From NCBI RefSeq assembly GCF_031181385.1, contig NZ_JAPSKV010000005.1, positions 62,001 through 126,000 of the forward strand: 64,000 nt of DNA, in the 5' to 3' direction. Shown here one piece after another: positions 33,915-42,342 of the stretch. The DNA is from Fredinandcohnia onubensis (lineage in GTDB: Bacteria; Bacillota; Bacilli; Bacillales; Bacillaceae_L). The first letter of the stretch is position 1, and each line of letters begins with the position of its first letter. The notes beneath the pieces are model-generated. The model was not told where the DNA came from and ran no database searches. It saw only the letters and a list, made by a program, of their open reading frames with translations. The position numbers and the translations under genes are program-made.

Positions 33915-35269
33915 TTAAGCCACCTTCGGTGCCTCTAGTGCCTGAATAAGACTAATGAGTGAAGACAAGGTTTGAAATGATCGTTTTGCCAATACAGGAA
34001 CTTTTGCCTGTAAGGACAACCATGACTTTTCAGACATGGTTTTTAGGTATGCTCGAATAAAATATCGAGCTGCTATATTGTAACTGGCTGATAGGTCAGC
34101 ATGATACACCTTGCCTGTTGTAAATTTTGCAAGGTCTTTTTTATTGTTACGTTCTACTTTTCCAGAACCATCATATGCGAACTCACTAGTGTTACGTGCA
34201 TTTATCCTAGTAATCCGCATACCTACGTAGTGTGCCATTTCCGTTACTTTGTTTTGGATAGCAGTTTTCCGCCAGTACCGTAGTTTGAAACGAAGTTTCT
34301 TAGCTCCCCAAAAACCTTTCGGTACCTTCATTTTATTGAGATATTCGAACACAATCACATCACATTTATGTTCTTTCGCAAACTTCACAATCTCATGAGA
34401 AGTATAATTTACAATGTGTTTTTGTAATCCGTTTATTTGTCGCCAGTAGTTCGGTGCTGATACCCAACCTGAAACACGTTGAACTTTACGAAGTTTATTT
34501 GTCAATCGATACAATCGGTCTTTTTCTTTGGCTTGGTTAATAAATCTACGAGCCAAGACAGTTCCCTTTGCATCGACAATAGAACAAACCGCAGAGTTGG
34601 TGATCCCCAGGTCTATTGCACATACTTTCTGGTCATATCTGTATTGCTTAATCTAACTTTGTTTGAATAACTGATATTTAGAAAATATTTCTTCCCAACT
34701 TTAACAAGTTTCGGATTGTGTTCTTTCCAATCCCAAACATCACGTTTGTATAAGTCTTGACCCTTAAATTCGATATCTACCCATACCCAATCGTTGTTAT
34801 GAAATACCTTGATTTGAGCCGTAGTTTCAGATGTTCTTATGAACATATTCCCCTTATAAAAAACAGGGAACTCTTTATGTTCGTGTTGCAGTTTAGGTGG
34901 ATTCTTTCTAAATTTCTTTCCTTCAGAAACAGCGATAATCCTTTCTTTTTCCCAATTCTGATAGTTAGAACGGTAACTCTTTACTTTACCAAAAGCAGCA
35001 GCAATCGCGTTTCTTCTAAAGTATGAAGGAAACTTATAAAAATCTCGATTAAATTCCTTATATTTAGGTGAAGGGTTTGATTTAGTTGAGTGTAATAACT
35101 TTTCGACTGGGGCAACTATTGAACATGAAGAAAATTTTTCTAAGTCACCAATTTCCTTATCAATCACTTCAATGATATAAGTCATTGCTTGGTTATAGAC
35201 ATTTAATGTTTCATCGAAAATGCCTGTGTGATTCATAATTTTATGGCTCAAAGTTTTAGCTACTTTCAT
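33915..35269 (-). pseudogene. tnpB: TnpB RNA-guided nuclease (IS605 accessory), frameshifted
   Basis: The N-terminal part (35269 to 34613) ends SNTDMTRKYVQ. The RuvC part then continues in another frame with KVCAIDLGITNSAV (catalytic Asp), through IVFEYLNKMK (Glu) and YHADLSASYNIAARYF (third Asp), to 33915. The three RuvC acidic residues are all readable. The gene is broken by one frameshift near 34620-34640, between the guide-RNA-binding half and the nuclease half. The zinc-finger CxxC insert is absent, as in the Bacillus IS1341-type subgroup. The start ATG at 35269 has GGGGAG upstream. Confidence 0.85.
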
Positions 35270-35354
35270 CTCAAGCTCTCCCCGACCAAACGTATGTTCT
35301 TAATTATATTATACTATGTATTAATTTCGTTGTAAATAAAGAAAGGATAATATT

Positions 35355-35664
35355 ATGGCTGATTATAACAAGAAAGACATGTTTATTTTAAATTGACTTA
35401 TCATTTAGTTGTAGCTACAAAATATAGGCATAAATGTTACAGATTATTAGTTACTTCAAAATGAATGGAGAGAAAGATTATATCCACATTTTATTTGATG
35501 CACCACCTCAAATTAACTTAGCTAATACAATAAACAGCTATAAAACAGTGACACCTCGCTATATAAGAAAAGAGTTCCAAGAGAAACTCTCATAGTTTTA
35601 TTGGAAACCTTATTTTTGGAGCCGAAGTTATATAAGCACAGCGTTACGATATATCACTTAATAA
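35355..35664 (+). pseudogene. tnpA: IS200/IS605 TnpA (Y1 transposase) remnant
   Basis: Fragments in different frames are recognisable: LTYHLVVATKYRHKC near 35393-35440, NGEKDYIHILFDAPPQINLANTINSYKTVT near 35464-35560, and KPYFWSRSYISTALRYIT near 35602-35660. The middle of the domain is partly deleted and the frames shift at least twice. The HUH histidine pair (usually DHVH) is DYIH here, so one metal ligand is gone too. The transposase cannot be active. Confidence 0.78.
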
Positions 35665-35671
35665 AGTCCAT

Positions 35672-35704
35672 AAAAAACACCTGACTCATTGATCAGTCAG
35701 ATGT
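35672..35704 (-). terminator. terminator of the DUF1659-DUF2922-YvrJ operon
   Basis: ACATCTGACT/AGTCAGGTGT stem (one G-U pair on the minus strand), 8-base loop, then TTTTTTATG. Confidence 0.78.
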
Positions 35705-35712
35705 CCCCATTT

Positions 35713-35883
35713 TTAGGATATATTCTTCTTCGACTCTAATGGAGGGCTGGCCTTCATGCTTTGTGGCAGCATTTGAATCGAGTCTATGACACTATCAAGC
35801 TTCGTTTCGATTCGATGCAACAGATAGAATGTCACGACGACTGGAAAGCCAACCTCTTGAATAAAAGGCAATAGTTGCTCCAC
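35713..35883 (-). CDS. YvrJ family protein
   Basis: A 56-residue protein with one hydrophobic stretch: MEQLLPFIQEVGFPVVVTFYLLHRIETKLD is the YvrJ signature, followed by a polar tail. It is likely a small membrane-associated peptide, sometimes compared to holin-like proteins. The GTG at 35881-35883 has AGGAGG eight bases upstream; the ATG two codons earlier is too near the SD. It is the last gene of a three-gene unit with DUF2922 and DUF1659. Function unknown. Confidence 0.8.
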   Translation of the reverse strand: MEQLLPFIQEVGFPVVVTFYLLHRIETKLDSVIDSIQMLPQSMKASPPLESKKNIS

Positions 35884-35946
35884 CAACATTTCCTCCTTTC
35901 TAAAAGTAAAGCCAACTCCCTATTATGAGAGCTGGCTCCATTTTAA

Positions 35947-36162
35947 TTAAAGCTGAACTTCTTCAACATTACGTTCAACAATACGTGCGCCTTTTTTCGA
36001 TACAATCGGACCACCAGATGTTAGGAACGCATCCGTTGCTACGATTAAATCCATTGCTGCGGAAAGGGCTACCACATCTACAGGTTCCACTGGATTTTCA
36101 ATCGATACGGTTGCTGTTTTTCCAGCCATATTCGTAAACTGCATTTCTAGTGTTTTTGCCAC
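35947..36162 (-). CDS. DUF2922 family protein
   Basis: The 71-residue protein reads KTLEMQFTNMAGKTATVSIENPVEPVD, typical of DUF2922, which occurs almost always next to DUF1659 and YvrJ genes in Bacillus and relatives. GTG start with AAAGGGGAG upstream. Function unknown; conserved gene order suggests a common structure or pathway. Confidence 0.82.
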   Translation of the reverse strand: MAKTLEMQFTNMAGKTATVSIENPVEPVDVVALSAAMDLIVATDAFLTSGGPIVSKKGARIVERNVEEVQL

Positions 36163-36198
36163 TTATTACTCCCCTTTCTAAAATTTCATCTCAAAAAA

Positions 36199-36429
36199 TT
36201 ACTCTGCAATGCCCACTAACATAAAGCTATCGTTACGCTCAATGTCGGATAGATCTAATGTTTGAAGACCGATGATTGCGGTCGCAACTGCATGTAAATC
36301 ATCTGCTGATACAGAAGGGTTAATGTTGTTGTAATTTTTGTTTTTATAGATGAGCTTACCCTTACCATCCACACCGTTTTCAAACACTAGACGTAATTGT
36401 GTATCTAGAATTTCCTGATTTGCTGCCAT
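36199..36429 (-). CDS. DUF1659 family protein
   Basis: A 76-residue protein with the DUF1659 pattern: LDTQLRLVFENGVDGKGKLIYKNKNYNNINPSVSADDLHAVATAIIGLQ and a C-terminal DSFMLVGIAE. The ATG at 36427-36429 has AGGAGGTGA seven bases before it; a GTG three codons upstream is part of that SD. First gene of the DUF1659-DUF2922-YvrJ unit. Function unknown. Confidence 0.82.
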   Translation of the reverse strand: MAANQEILDTQLRLVFENGVDGKGKLIYKNKNYNNINPSVSADDLHAVATAIIGLQTLDLSDIERNDSFMLVGIAE

Positions 36430-36621
36430 GTCCCTCACCTCCTTTACACTATTGTTATAGAAGGGTGAGGGGCAAAAAGGGGCATCCGATTAAAAACATT
36501 TTAAAAAATGAATGAAGTTAACGTAAGGAAACACTCTGGAGGATTTTCCCTTGTAGATAATTATCTATTTAAGGGTTATGTAGTTGTTGTTTTTTATTTT
36601 CTTTTTGTTTTTCTTTTTGTC

Positions 36622-36690
36622 CACGTATCGTGGTACGAGTCGTTAACGTGTCGTGGACGTATCGTAAATCGATCAAAAACGTGTCTAAAA
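36622..36690. repeat. 11-bp-phased CGTRTCGT repeat array (iteron-like)
   Basis: CGTATCGT at 36624, CGAGTCGT at 36636, CGTGTCGT at 36647, CGTATCGT at 36658, a weak CGATC at 36670 and CGTGTCTA at 36680. Spacing is 12, 11, 11, about 11 and about 11 bases: one helical turn. It is GC-richer than the T-rich sequence around it (36570-36620). It lies about 330 bases upstream of a replication-type gene. A spurious 71-codon frame covers it. Confidence 0.6.
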
Positions 36691-37018
36691 AAGGAATTTT
36701 TTATAATTTTCCACAAAAATTAATATTGGACGGTTTACTTTACGTTTAGCTTAGTATTTACTTACTTTAGAGGGTGATTATATTTTATCTTTTAATATAC
36801 CTTTTAAAATAATCTCCCCCAACCTCATGACAAATCCATTAAATCGTAAAACTCAAATTCTGCCATCTAACTCGCCAAATTTAAATCCATTATTCGTTTT
36901 AAGTTGAATTCTGTACTGCAATGATCTTCTTTACTTCTTAATACTCTTATCATTGGAACCGCATTCAATACTTGTTCTCAACCTCGTAAAATCCAGCAAA
37001 AAAGGACGGTTACTACAT

Positions 37019-37777
37019 ATGAACGGAAATCTTATTATCAACGACAAACCATTACTCATCCCTCCCACCCTGGCAACTCTCATTGGCTTAAAAGAAAGTA
37101 TTATTCTACAACAACTTCACTACTGGCTTCAGCGGAGTAAAAACATTCGTGAAGATCGAAAGTGGGTTTATTTTACATATGACCAGCTAGTTGAACAATT
37201 CCCGTTTTTCTCAAAAAGTACAATCAGAAGAGCCATTTCTTATTTAGAAAACAACGGTTTTCTATGTTCAAAACAGTTTAACAAAATGAAAATAGACCGA
37301 ACCAAATGGTATTCCATTAATTATGAAGCACTGGAAGAACTAATGGGCGTAGAAACAGAACTACCAAACAACGAGGATTCTAACGTGGATAAAGACATAC
37401 CCTTGACTGTTAACGAAGAACAGACGATAAGTTCAAACGGGACAGACCAGCTGCTCAATATGGACTGTCCATCTGTTCAAAATGAGCAGACGAGATGTTC
37501 AACTTGGGCGGATGGATGTGTTCAATTTGAGCAGAGCAATACCATAGATTACACAAAGATTACTACAGAGATTACATCAAAGACTTCTTCTTCTTCTTCA
37601 AGAAATAAAGTTGATAACGAAGAAGAATACGATGCATATGAATTTTTCGAGCAAAATGCATTAGCAAAAACCGGGGACTTCTTTGTAATAAATATAAAAA
37701 AATTGGGCTGTATATCATCTGACAATCTAGCCAAAAAAATTAAGGAACGAGTATTAGAAAATGGAAAAGATCCTTAA
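37019..37777 (+). CDS. phage/plasmid replication-type winged-helix protein
   Basis: The 252-residue protein begins with a winged-helix domain of the kind found in phage and mobile-element replication proteins: PPTLATLIGLKESIILQQLHYWLQRSKNIREDRKWVYFTYDQL, then FPFFSKSTIRRAISYLENNGFL. The rest is acidic and low in complexity, with a Ser run (SSSSR near residue 200). No helicase or DnaD domain is obvious, so the end may be truncated. The ATG at 37019 has AAGGAC twelve bases upstream. With the iteron-like array it could be the remains of an integrated replicon. Downstream 37778-38003 holds no gene. Confidence 0.6.
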   Translation: MNGNLIINDKPLLIPPTLATLIGLKESIILQQLHYWLQRSKNIREDRKWVYFTYDQLVEQFPFFSKSTIRRAISYLENNGFLCSKQFNKMKIDRTKWYSINYEALEELMGVETELPNNEDSNVDKDIPLTVNEEQTISSNGTDQLLNMDCPSVQNEQTRCSTWADGCVQFEQSNTIDYTKITTEITSKTSSSSSRNKVDNEEEYDAYEFFEQNALAKTGDFFVINIKKLGCISSDNLAKKIKERVLENGKDP

Positions 37778-38003
37778 TCCACTAGAAATGTGTGGAAACA
37801 AAGGTTGTTCATTTGTTGGAAGTACATGGTGAGCATCTTAAATACAGCAGACAATAAACCTAAAAAAGCCAAACCGTAAGTACCCATCCGGCATGGCTAA
37901 TAATGTCACGTATCGCCTTGGTTTTGGAGAGAAGAAAAAGTGGTTTAACGGTTTGCTAAATTCTTCTGTTAGCTAAGTAGACCTTTTCACTGGCAAAAAT
38001 ATA

Positions 38004-38876
38004 TTAATTTATTATATATCTTTCCGGTCCGCGAAAAACTTCACGTATGTGCCATCCCAGATAAGCAGAATCCGGATTATAATAGGTTTCAATTGGCTCT
38101 TGTATTATTTCACCATGGTATTTCATGAGCCATTCTTCAAATCCATGGGAGCCGTGCGCTTCCTGGGACACTATCATTTGCCTTCTATCTGATATTGTAA
38201 AAACTCCTCTGTCGAACAACTTATGGTGAAGTGAACATAGCGCAATTCCATTGTTTTCAGAATCTGGCCCGCCAGCTTGATGCCATTTAATATGGGCTGC
38301 CTCTACTCCAACTAATGTATGTGATAAACGTACGTTAAATCCACATATAGCACAGCAATAGCCATATGCTCTTAAAATTCTTTCTCTAAATTTCGGGTCT
38401 CGTTTTCTCTTGGAACTAATTTCTAAATCAAGTCCGACAGCCGCTAAGATATCTTCATGAATTGTATCAGGGAAATGTTGTTCCAAAATTATTTGAGCTA
38501 TTTTAGATAGCAGTGATAGATCTGTATGTAATAGAGCGTCTACTTCACTTGTAAATCCCCCTGCTATTTCATTTTGTAACAACACCTTGTTTGAAGGATC
38601 ACTTTTATTTACATCTTTACTTAGTTGCCATATTCCATCTCTGGTCAATCTTACAAATGGCTCTTCAGGATGATAGGACCTTCGAATTGGCCCAAAATCA
38701 ATTAATAATTTAGTCAACTTTGGCTTAATATCTTCGTATAAAAACATATTGGATTTTTTTGATTGAAGTTGACCTAATGCTAGCAATAATAGTAACGGTT
38801 TATGGGGTGCACGTTGCCCACCTTTTTTCCATATGGATAAGTTTTCTATTTTTTTTATAAGTTCATCATGATTCAT
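38004..38876 (-). CDS. HNH endonuclease with sulfur-binding-type domain (type IV, phosphorothioate-DNA restriction)
   Basis: A 290-residue protein. The N-terminal half has GGQRAPHKPLLLLLALGQL near residue 20 and the FGPIRRSYHPEEPFVRLTRDGIW stretch near residue 62, the pattern of the sulfur-binding domain of ScoMcrA/SprMcrA-type enzymes that recognise phosphorothioated DNA. The C-terminal half is an HNH nuclease: CAICGF near residue 176, VEAAHIKWHQAGGPDSENNGIALCSLHHKLFDRG with the catalytic His and zinc ligands. The combination predicts cleavage of Dnd-modified DNA. No dnd, modification or helicase gene is adjacent. No strong SD; the start is MNHDEL. Confidence 0.82.
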   Translation of the reverse strand: MNHDELIKKIENLSIWKKGGQRAPHKPLLLLLALGQLQSKKSNMFLYEDIKPKLTKLLIDFGPIRRSYHPEEPFVRLTRDGIWQLSKDVNKSDPSNKVLLQNEIAGGFTSEVDALLHTDLSLLSKIAQIILEQHFPDTIHEDILAAVGLDLEISSKRKRDPKFRERILRAYGYCCAICGFNVRLSHTLVGVEAAHIKWHQAGGPDSENNGIALCSLHHKLFDRGVFTISDRRQMIVSQEAHGSHGFEEWLMKYHGEIIQEPIETYYNPDSAYLGWHIREVFRGPERYIIN

Positions 38877-39085
38877 AACATAACACTCATTTCTTTTGAA
38901 CTAATCTAGTTTATTTATTTCTCTATAAGGAGTATAAATTCCTTTATCATAGTTGTATTTAAATGCAAAGAAGTAAAAGATTAATAAATGGAATCAAATA
39001 ATCATATTAACTTATTTTTATAGAACAAACATCTACCTATTTTGAAGAAATAATAATATTGAGTTTAAATTGAAAGGAGAATAAT

Positions 39086-39127
39086 ATGAAATCAACTTTT
39101 ACAGGAAATGCAGCATATTATTTATAA
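39086..39127 (+). other. 13-codon mini-frame with strong SD
   Basis: AAAGGAGAATAATATG leads into MKSTFTGNAAYYL and a stop. It lies in a 255-base AT-rich gap between two minus-strand genes. The SD is far better than chance, so this may be a leader peptide or the 5' stub of a deleted gene. No gene follows on this strand. Confidence 0.3.
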
Positions 39128-39132
39128 AACAA

Positions 39133-40335
39133 TTATAAGATTGATCCATTGACACCTTCACTCATCTTGTAATCAAAACAAAGATCATATAATTCAATAA
39201 TTTCTTCTTCAGTTGGAATTCTTGGATTGTTTCCAGGGCTACCACTTGCAATAGCATCTTTCGCCATTTTTCTAACTACTTTATCTAATTCTTGTTTTTC
39301 TATCCCCCACTTTTTCATATTAGGGATATTCAAATTCAAACAAAGTTGCTTTATTTCTCGTACAACGATATTTGCAATTTCTTCATTTGAGTAACCATTT
39401 AACTCTGGTTTAATAAACAGTCCAATATTAGCTAACCTTTCAATGCAAGCTGATTTACTATATTCTAAAATTGCAGGTAGCAGCATTGCATTTGAAACTC
39501 CATGTGGTACATGAAATAAGGCTCCTATTGGTCTAGACATTCCATGAACTAAACAAACTGATGCATTTGAAAATGCGATGCCAGCTTTTAAAGCTCCTAA
39601 TGACATTTTTTCTCTTGCTAATATATTGTTACCATTCTTATAAACTTCTTCAATGTTATCGTATATCAATTTGATCGCGGATAAAGCAAGGGTATCTGTG
39701 AATGGATGTGAGCGTCTAGAAATATATGCTTCGATTGCATGGGTTAGGGCATCTACCCCAGTTGCTGAGGTTATATGCTTTGGAGAAGATAGTGTAAGCA
39801 TAGGATCAACTATAGCGACTTGTGGTAAAAACGCAGGTTGTTTAATCATCATTTTAACATCATTTTTTGTATTTGTAATAACTGTAACATCTGTTGCTTC
39901 AGAGCCAGTACCCGCAGTGGTAGGAATCGCAATTAGTGGAACAGCCTTCTTATCAGCGATTTTTTTATTCCCTATAAAATCACTAATACTTCCGCCATTT
40001 GTAGCTATTACTGCAACAGCTTTTGCGGTGTCAATACAGCTTCCTCCACCTAATGCAATAATGACATCACACTTATTTTGTTTTAATACTTTCAAGGCTT
40101 CATCTACGAATTTATCGGTAGGTTCAGAATCAATTTCTAAATAAGTTGAATAAGTAATTTCTACTTCGTTTAGTAAGATTTTGCATTGGTCGACATAACC
40201 AAGTCCCTCCATAATTTTGTCACTAATGATAAGAGCTCTCGTACCTAGTTTCCTAGTTTCAACCCCTAATTGTTTAAAAGAATCAGATCCATAAAAAATA
40301 GCTTTAGGCATATAGACACTTGATATTGAACTCAT
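39133..40335 (-). CDS. iron-containing alcohol dehydrogenase (group III)
   Basis: A 400-residue NAD-dependent dehydrogenase. Seen are the cofactor loop GGGSCIDTAKAVAV near residue 96, PTTAGTGSEATDV near residue 138 and the metal site stretch DALTHAIEAYISR, CLVHGMSRPIGALFHVPHGVSNAMLLP with three His of the iron site. Members reduce small aldehydes or oxidise alcohols and 3-hydroxy acids. SD GGGAGG before the ATG. It is the outermost gene on the left of the hydantoinase-CoA-transferase cluster, but separated from it by 370 bases without an operator, so membership is uncertain. Confidence 0.88.
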   Translation of the reverse strand: MSSISSVYMPKAIFYGSDSFKQLGVETRKLGTRALIISDKIMEGLGYVDQCKILLNEVEITYSTYLEIDSEPTDKFVDEALKVLKQNKCDVIIALGGGSCIDTAKAVAVIATNGGSISDFIGNKKIADKKAVPLIAIPTTAGTGSEATDVTVITNTKNDVKMMIKQPAFLPQVAIVDPMLTLSSPKHITSATGVDALTHAIEAYISRRSHPFTDTLALSAIKLIYDNIEEVYKNGNNILAREKMSLGALKAGIAFSNASVCLVHGMSRPIGALFHVPHGVSNAMLLPAILEYSKSACIERLANIGLFIKPELNGYSNEEIANIVVREIKQLCLNLNIPNMKKWGIEKQELDKVVRKMAKDAIASGSPGNNPRIPTEEEIIELYDLCFDYKMSEGVNGSIL

Positions 40336-40562
40336 TTCTTTCCCTCCCTAGTTTTGTTTGCAAGGTATGGTTGAACAATTGCAACGTCCTTATTTCCTAT
40401 CCAATTAATTTAACAATAATTAACGTATTACTATTTTATTCAATAATTATTATTAAAAGACTACTAGATATTTGAAGAGCTAAATCCTGCCTCTTCTTTT
40501 AGACAAATCTGGCTTTGCGTGAAGTCCAATCGACACCCTAGCAAATTTTAACCTCGGTAGTT

Positions 40563-40588
40563 GGCAATTGACATAACTCATAATTGCC
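40563..40588. other. hairpin in the 370-base gap before the alcohol dehydrogenase gene
   Basis: GGCAATT/AATTGCC stem with a 12-base loop. The surrounding gap (40336-40704) has no gene that can be supported; the only clear further signal is the terminator at 40653-40683. Confidence 0.4.
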
Positions 40589-40652
40589 TTGTAATCACTT
40601 CCTTCCTATAAGATGCGTTGAGATAACACGAAGCTTTTTGCCTTGTCGATAA

Positions 40653-40683
40653 TAAAAAAAAACTAGCATCAATACGATACTAG
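40653..40683 (-). terminator. terminator of the racemase/NTF2 operon
   Basis: CTAGTATC/GATGCTAG stem on the minus strand with a 5-base loop and nine T. Confidence 0.85.
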
Positions 40684-40704
40684 GGGCAATCTCAAACTAT
40701 AAAA

Positions 40705-41460
40705 TTACTTTTGCGCAACAAGTCGGCTAAAAATCTGTTCGTCATTTCGGATTTCTGGTGACGGGAATGCCTTCTTACTATGTGCTAATCCTAGTTCTAG
40801 AAATACTTCACTGTACTTATACATGACTAATCCTGGGTTTAAGACAGGAACCGGAAGGCGCTCTTTTAAGTATTCATAAGACTGATGCATAGTTGTCGAG
40901 CCAAGAACAATGACATCTGCACCATCCTCGTTAATTGCTTTTATGGATTCTCGCTCAAGCTTTTCGAAGATTATTTCTTCTTTTCCAGCCAATAATTCAG
41001 AAAGATCTGGTCTTGTATTAATAGAACGCATTGAGGCTAGTTTATGCTGCAAACCATATTCTGTTAACGTTTTTTTGTAAAGATGGAACCATTTGTCCCA
41101 CATTGTGATAACTGAAAATTTATGACCTAACATACAAGCTACATGAAAGGCTATTTGTCCCGGACCAAGCACAGGGATATCTAATCTTGAACGCAATGCA
41201 TATAAACCTGAGTCACTAACTGTATCTATGCAGACCGCATCAAACCCCTCTTCTTGTGCTTTAAGGCCCGCTTCAAAGACGAACATATCCATGAGCATTG
41301 TGTCATAATAGCTGTCCCCTAGTGCTGCACCATTTTTAACTGATACGAACTCCACATCATACCCAGGTCTAATAAGTTCATCTGGCAGCTGTTCTCTACG
41401 GTTTTTCACACCATTTTCATCGACAGGGATAGGTACAATAATCTTTATTTTTTTCGTCAT
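40705..41460 (-). CDS. Asp/Glu/hydantoin racemase superfamily protein
   Basis: A 251-residue protein of the aspartate/glutamate racemase superfamily, which includes hydantoin racemase and maleate isomerase. Landmarks are KIIVPIPVDENG at the start, DAVCIDTVSDSGLYALRSRLDIPVLGPG near residue 75 and DVIVLGSTTMHQSYEYL near residue 185. The second catalytic Cys, usually in a GCTGM-type motif, is replaced by Ser (GSTTM), so classic two-Cys racemisation is doubtful. It starts after a short gap behind the NTF2-like gene. Operon context argues for action on a cyclic or dicarboxylic amino-acid derivative. Confidence 0.8.
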   Translation of the reverse strand: MTKKIKIIVPIPVDENGVKNRREQLPDELIRPGYDVEFVSVKNGAALGDSYYDTMLMDMFVFEAGLKAQEEGFDAVCIDTVSDSGLYALRSRLDIPVLGPGQIAFHVACMLGHKFSVITMWDKWFHLYKKTLTEYGLQHKLASMRSINTRPDLSELLAGKEEIIFEKLERESIKAINEDGADVIVLGSTTMHQSYEYLKERLPVPVLNPGLVMYKYSEVFLELGLAHSKKAFPSPEIRNDEQIFSRLVAQK

Positions 41461-41475
41461 ATTTAGTACCTGTTA

Positions 41476-41892
41476 TTAACCTAATACGTTTTGGCCGTCA
41501 CTCATATACACATAAACTTCTTTAAATTTACCGTTTTCGTCTAAATAGAAGAAATTACAGTTTGTTAAAAAGATTTCCGGTCCTCCAGTTGTTGGAATTA
41601 ATTCAACATTAAATTGGGAAGATATACAATTATTTTCAACATCCACTACATGGCGGAAATCTTTATGGATCATTTTTGGTTCATAGTTCTTAAATAAATC
41701 AATATACATTTGGCGAATTTCCGTATCTCTTCCTTTATGAACAGAATGTGCTGATTGAATCGTAAAGACTGCGTCCTCACGGAAGTTTTCTAATATTGCT
41801 TCGAGATTTCTTCCGTCTACGTTTCCAAAATACTTTTCTTCCACCGCTTTTACGTAAAACTCTTTCCCTCTAACTTCTGTCTGATTACTCAT
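41476..41892 (-). CDS. NTF2/SnoaL-like protein
   Basis: A 138-residue protein with the alpha+beta cone fold pattern: YFGNVDGRNLEAILENFREDAVFTIQSAHSVHKGRDTEIRQMYIDLFKNYEPKM then SQFNVELIPTTGGPEIFLTNCNFFYLDENGKFKEVYVYMSDGQNV. Such proteins are isomerases, dehydratases or hydrolases, or accessory binders. The SD AAGGAGG is ten bases before the ATG. It is the first gene after a 450-base gap that holds two GntR-type operators. Confidence 0.8.
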   Translation of the reverse strand: MSNQTEVRGKEFYVKAVEEKYFGNVDGRNLEAILENFREDAVFTIQSAHSVHKGRDTEIRQMYIDLFKNYEPKMIHKDFRHVVDVENNCISSQFNVELIPTTGGPEIFLTNCNFFYLDENGKFKEVYVYMSDGQNVLG

Positions 41893-42136
41893 GTAACTAT
41901 TCCTCCTTATTTTTTAAAAATTTTTTTTGATTTGTAGAGTTTAAAATCATCTACAAATGGTATTGAAAACAAGCCTAGTATTGACTTGCAAACAATCTAA
42001 ATAGAGGACTGCGACAAAAAGTAGGAACACTAGTATAACAGAGTTGTTAATGTTATTTCGATTACTAGAACATTTATTTATTTATTTAACATCAGAAGCT
42101 CGTATTGAAGTCCTTTTTCAGTTTTAATGTAACACT

Positions 42137-42146
42137 TTGTATACAA
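42137..42146. promoter_or_regulatory. GntR-type operator TTGTATACAA, NTF2 promoter region, copy 1
   Basis: Perfect 10-base palindrome 245 bases upstream of the NTF2-like start. One of six such sites in the cluster. Confidence 0.65.
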
Positions 42147-42262
42147 TCATTCAACTGAATTTTTGGAATATTTAATTTAGTATGATAAAATGAACCAAAA
42201 TACCTATGTTCACCTAGTCTTTAGTCTCTTAAAAGAAATCAAATGACAATTTTAGGACCAAT

Positions 42263-42272
42263 TTGTATACAA
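42263..42272. promoter_or_regulatory. GntR-type operator TTGTATACAA, NTF2 promoter region, copy 2
   Basis: Perfect copy, 126 bases from copy 1, in the same gap between the CoA-transferase stop and the NTF2-like gene. Confidence 0.65.
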
Positions 42273-42342
42273 AGATAGCCAATTACCCATCCATGTTAAT
42301 GGTTATGATATTAATAGATTCAGTTAGATTTTTTCCTAATTA

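Larger units (their letters stand above)
33800..35670. mobile_element. decayed IS200/IS605-family insertion sequence (IS605-like)
   Basis: Divergent tnpA (plus) and tnpB (minus) remnants, separated by about 85 bases, form an IS605-type arrangement. Both genes are disabled. IS605 elements leave no target duplication and have subterminal hairpins; the hairpin at 33834-33849 may mark the tnpB-side end. The exact ends are uncertain, and the left limit near 35670 is only estimated from the end of the tnpA remnant. Confidence 0.7.

Noticed and set aside
36508-36723. 71-codon gene covering the iteron-like array
   Set aside because: No SD, abnormal composition (runs of V and F), and the frame only follows the DNA repeat.
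39653-40144. 163-codon plus-strand frame inside the alcohol dehydrogenase gene
   Set aside because: Antisense shadow of a conserved enzyme; no SD.
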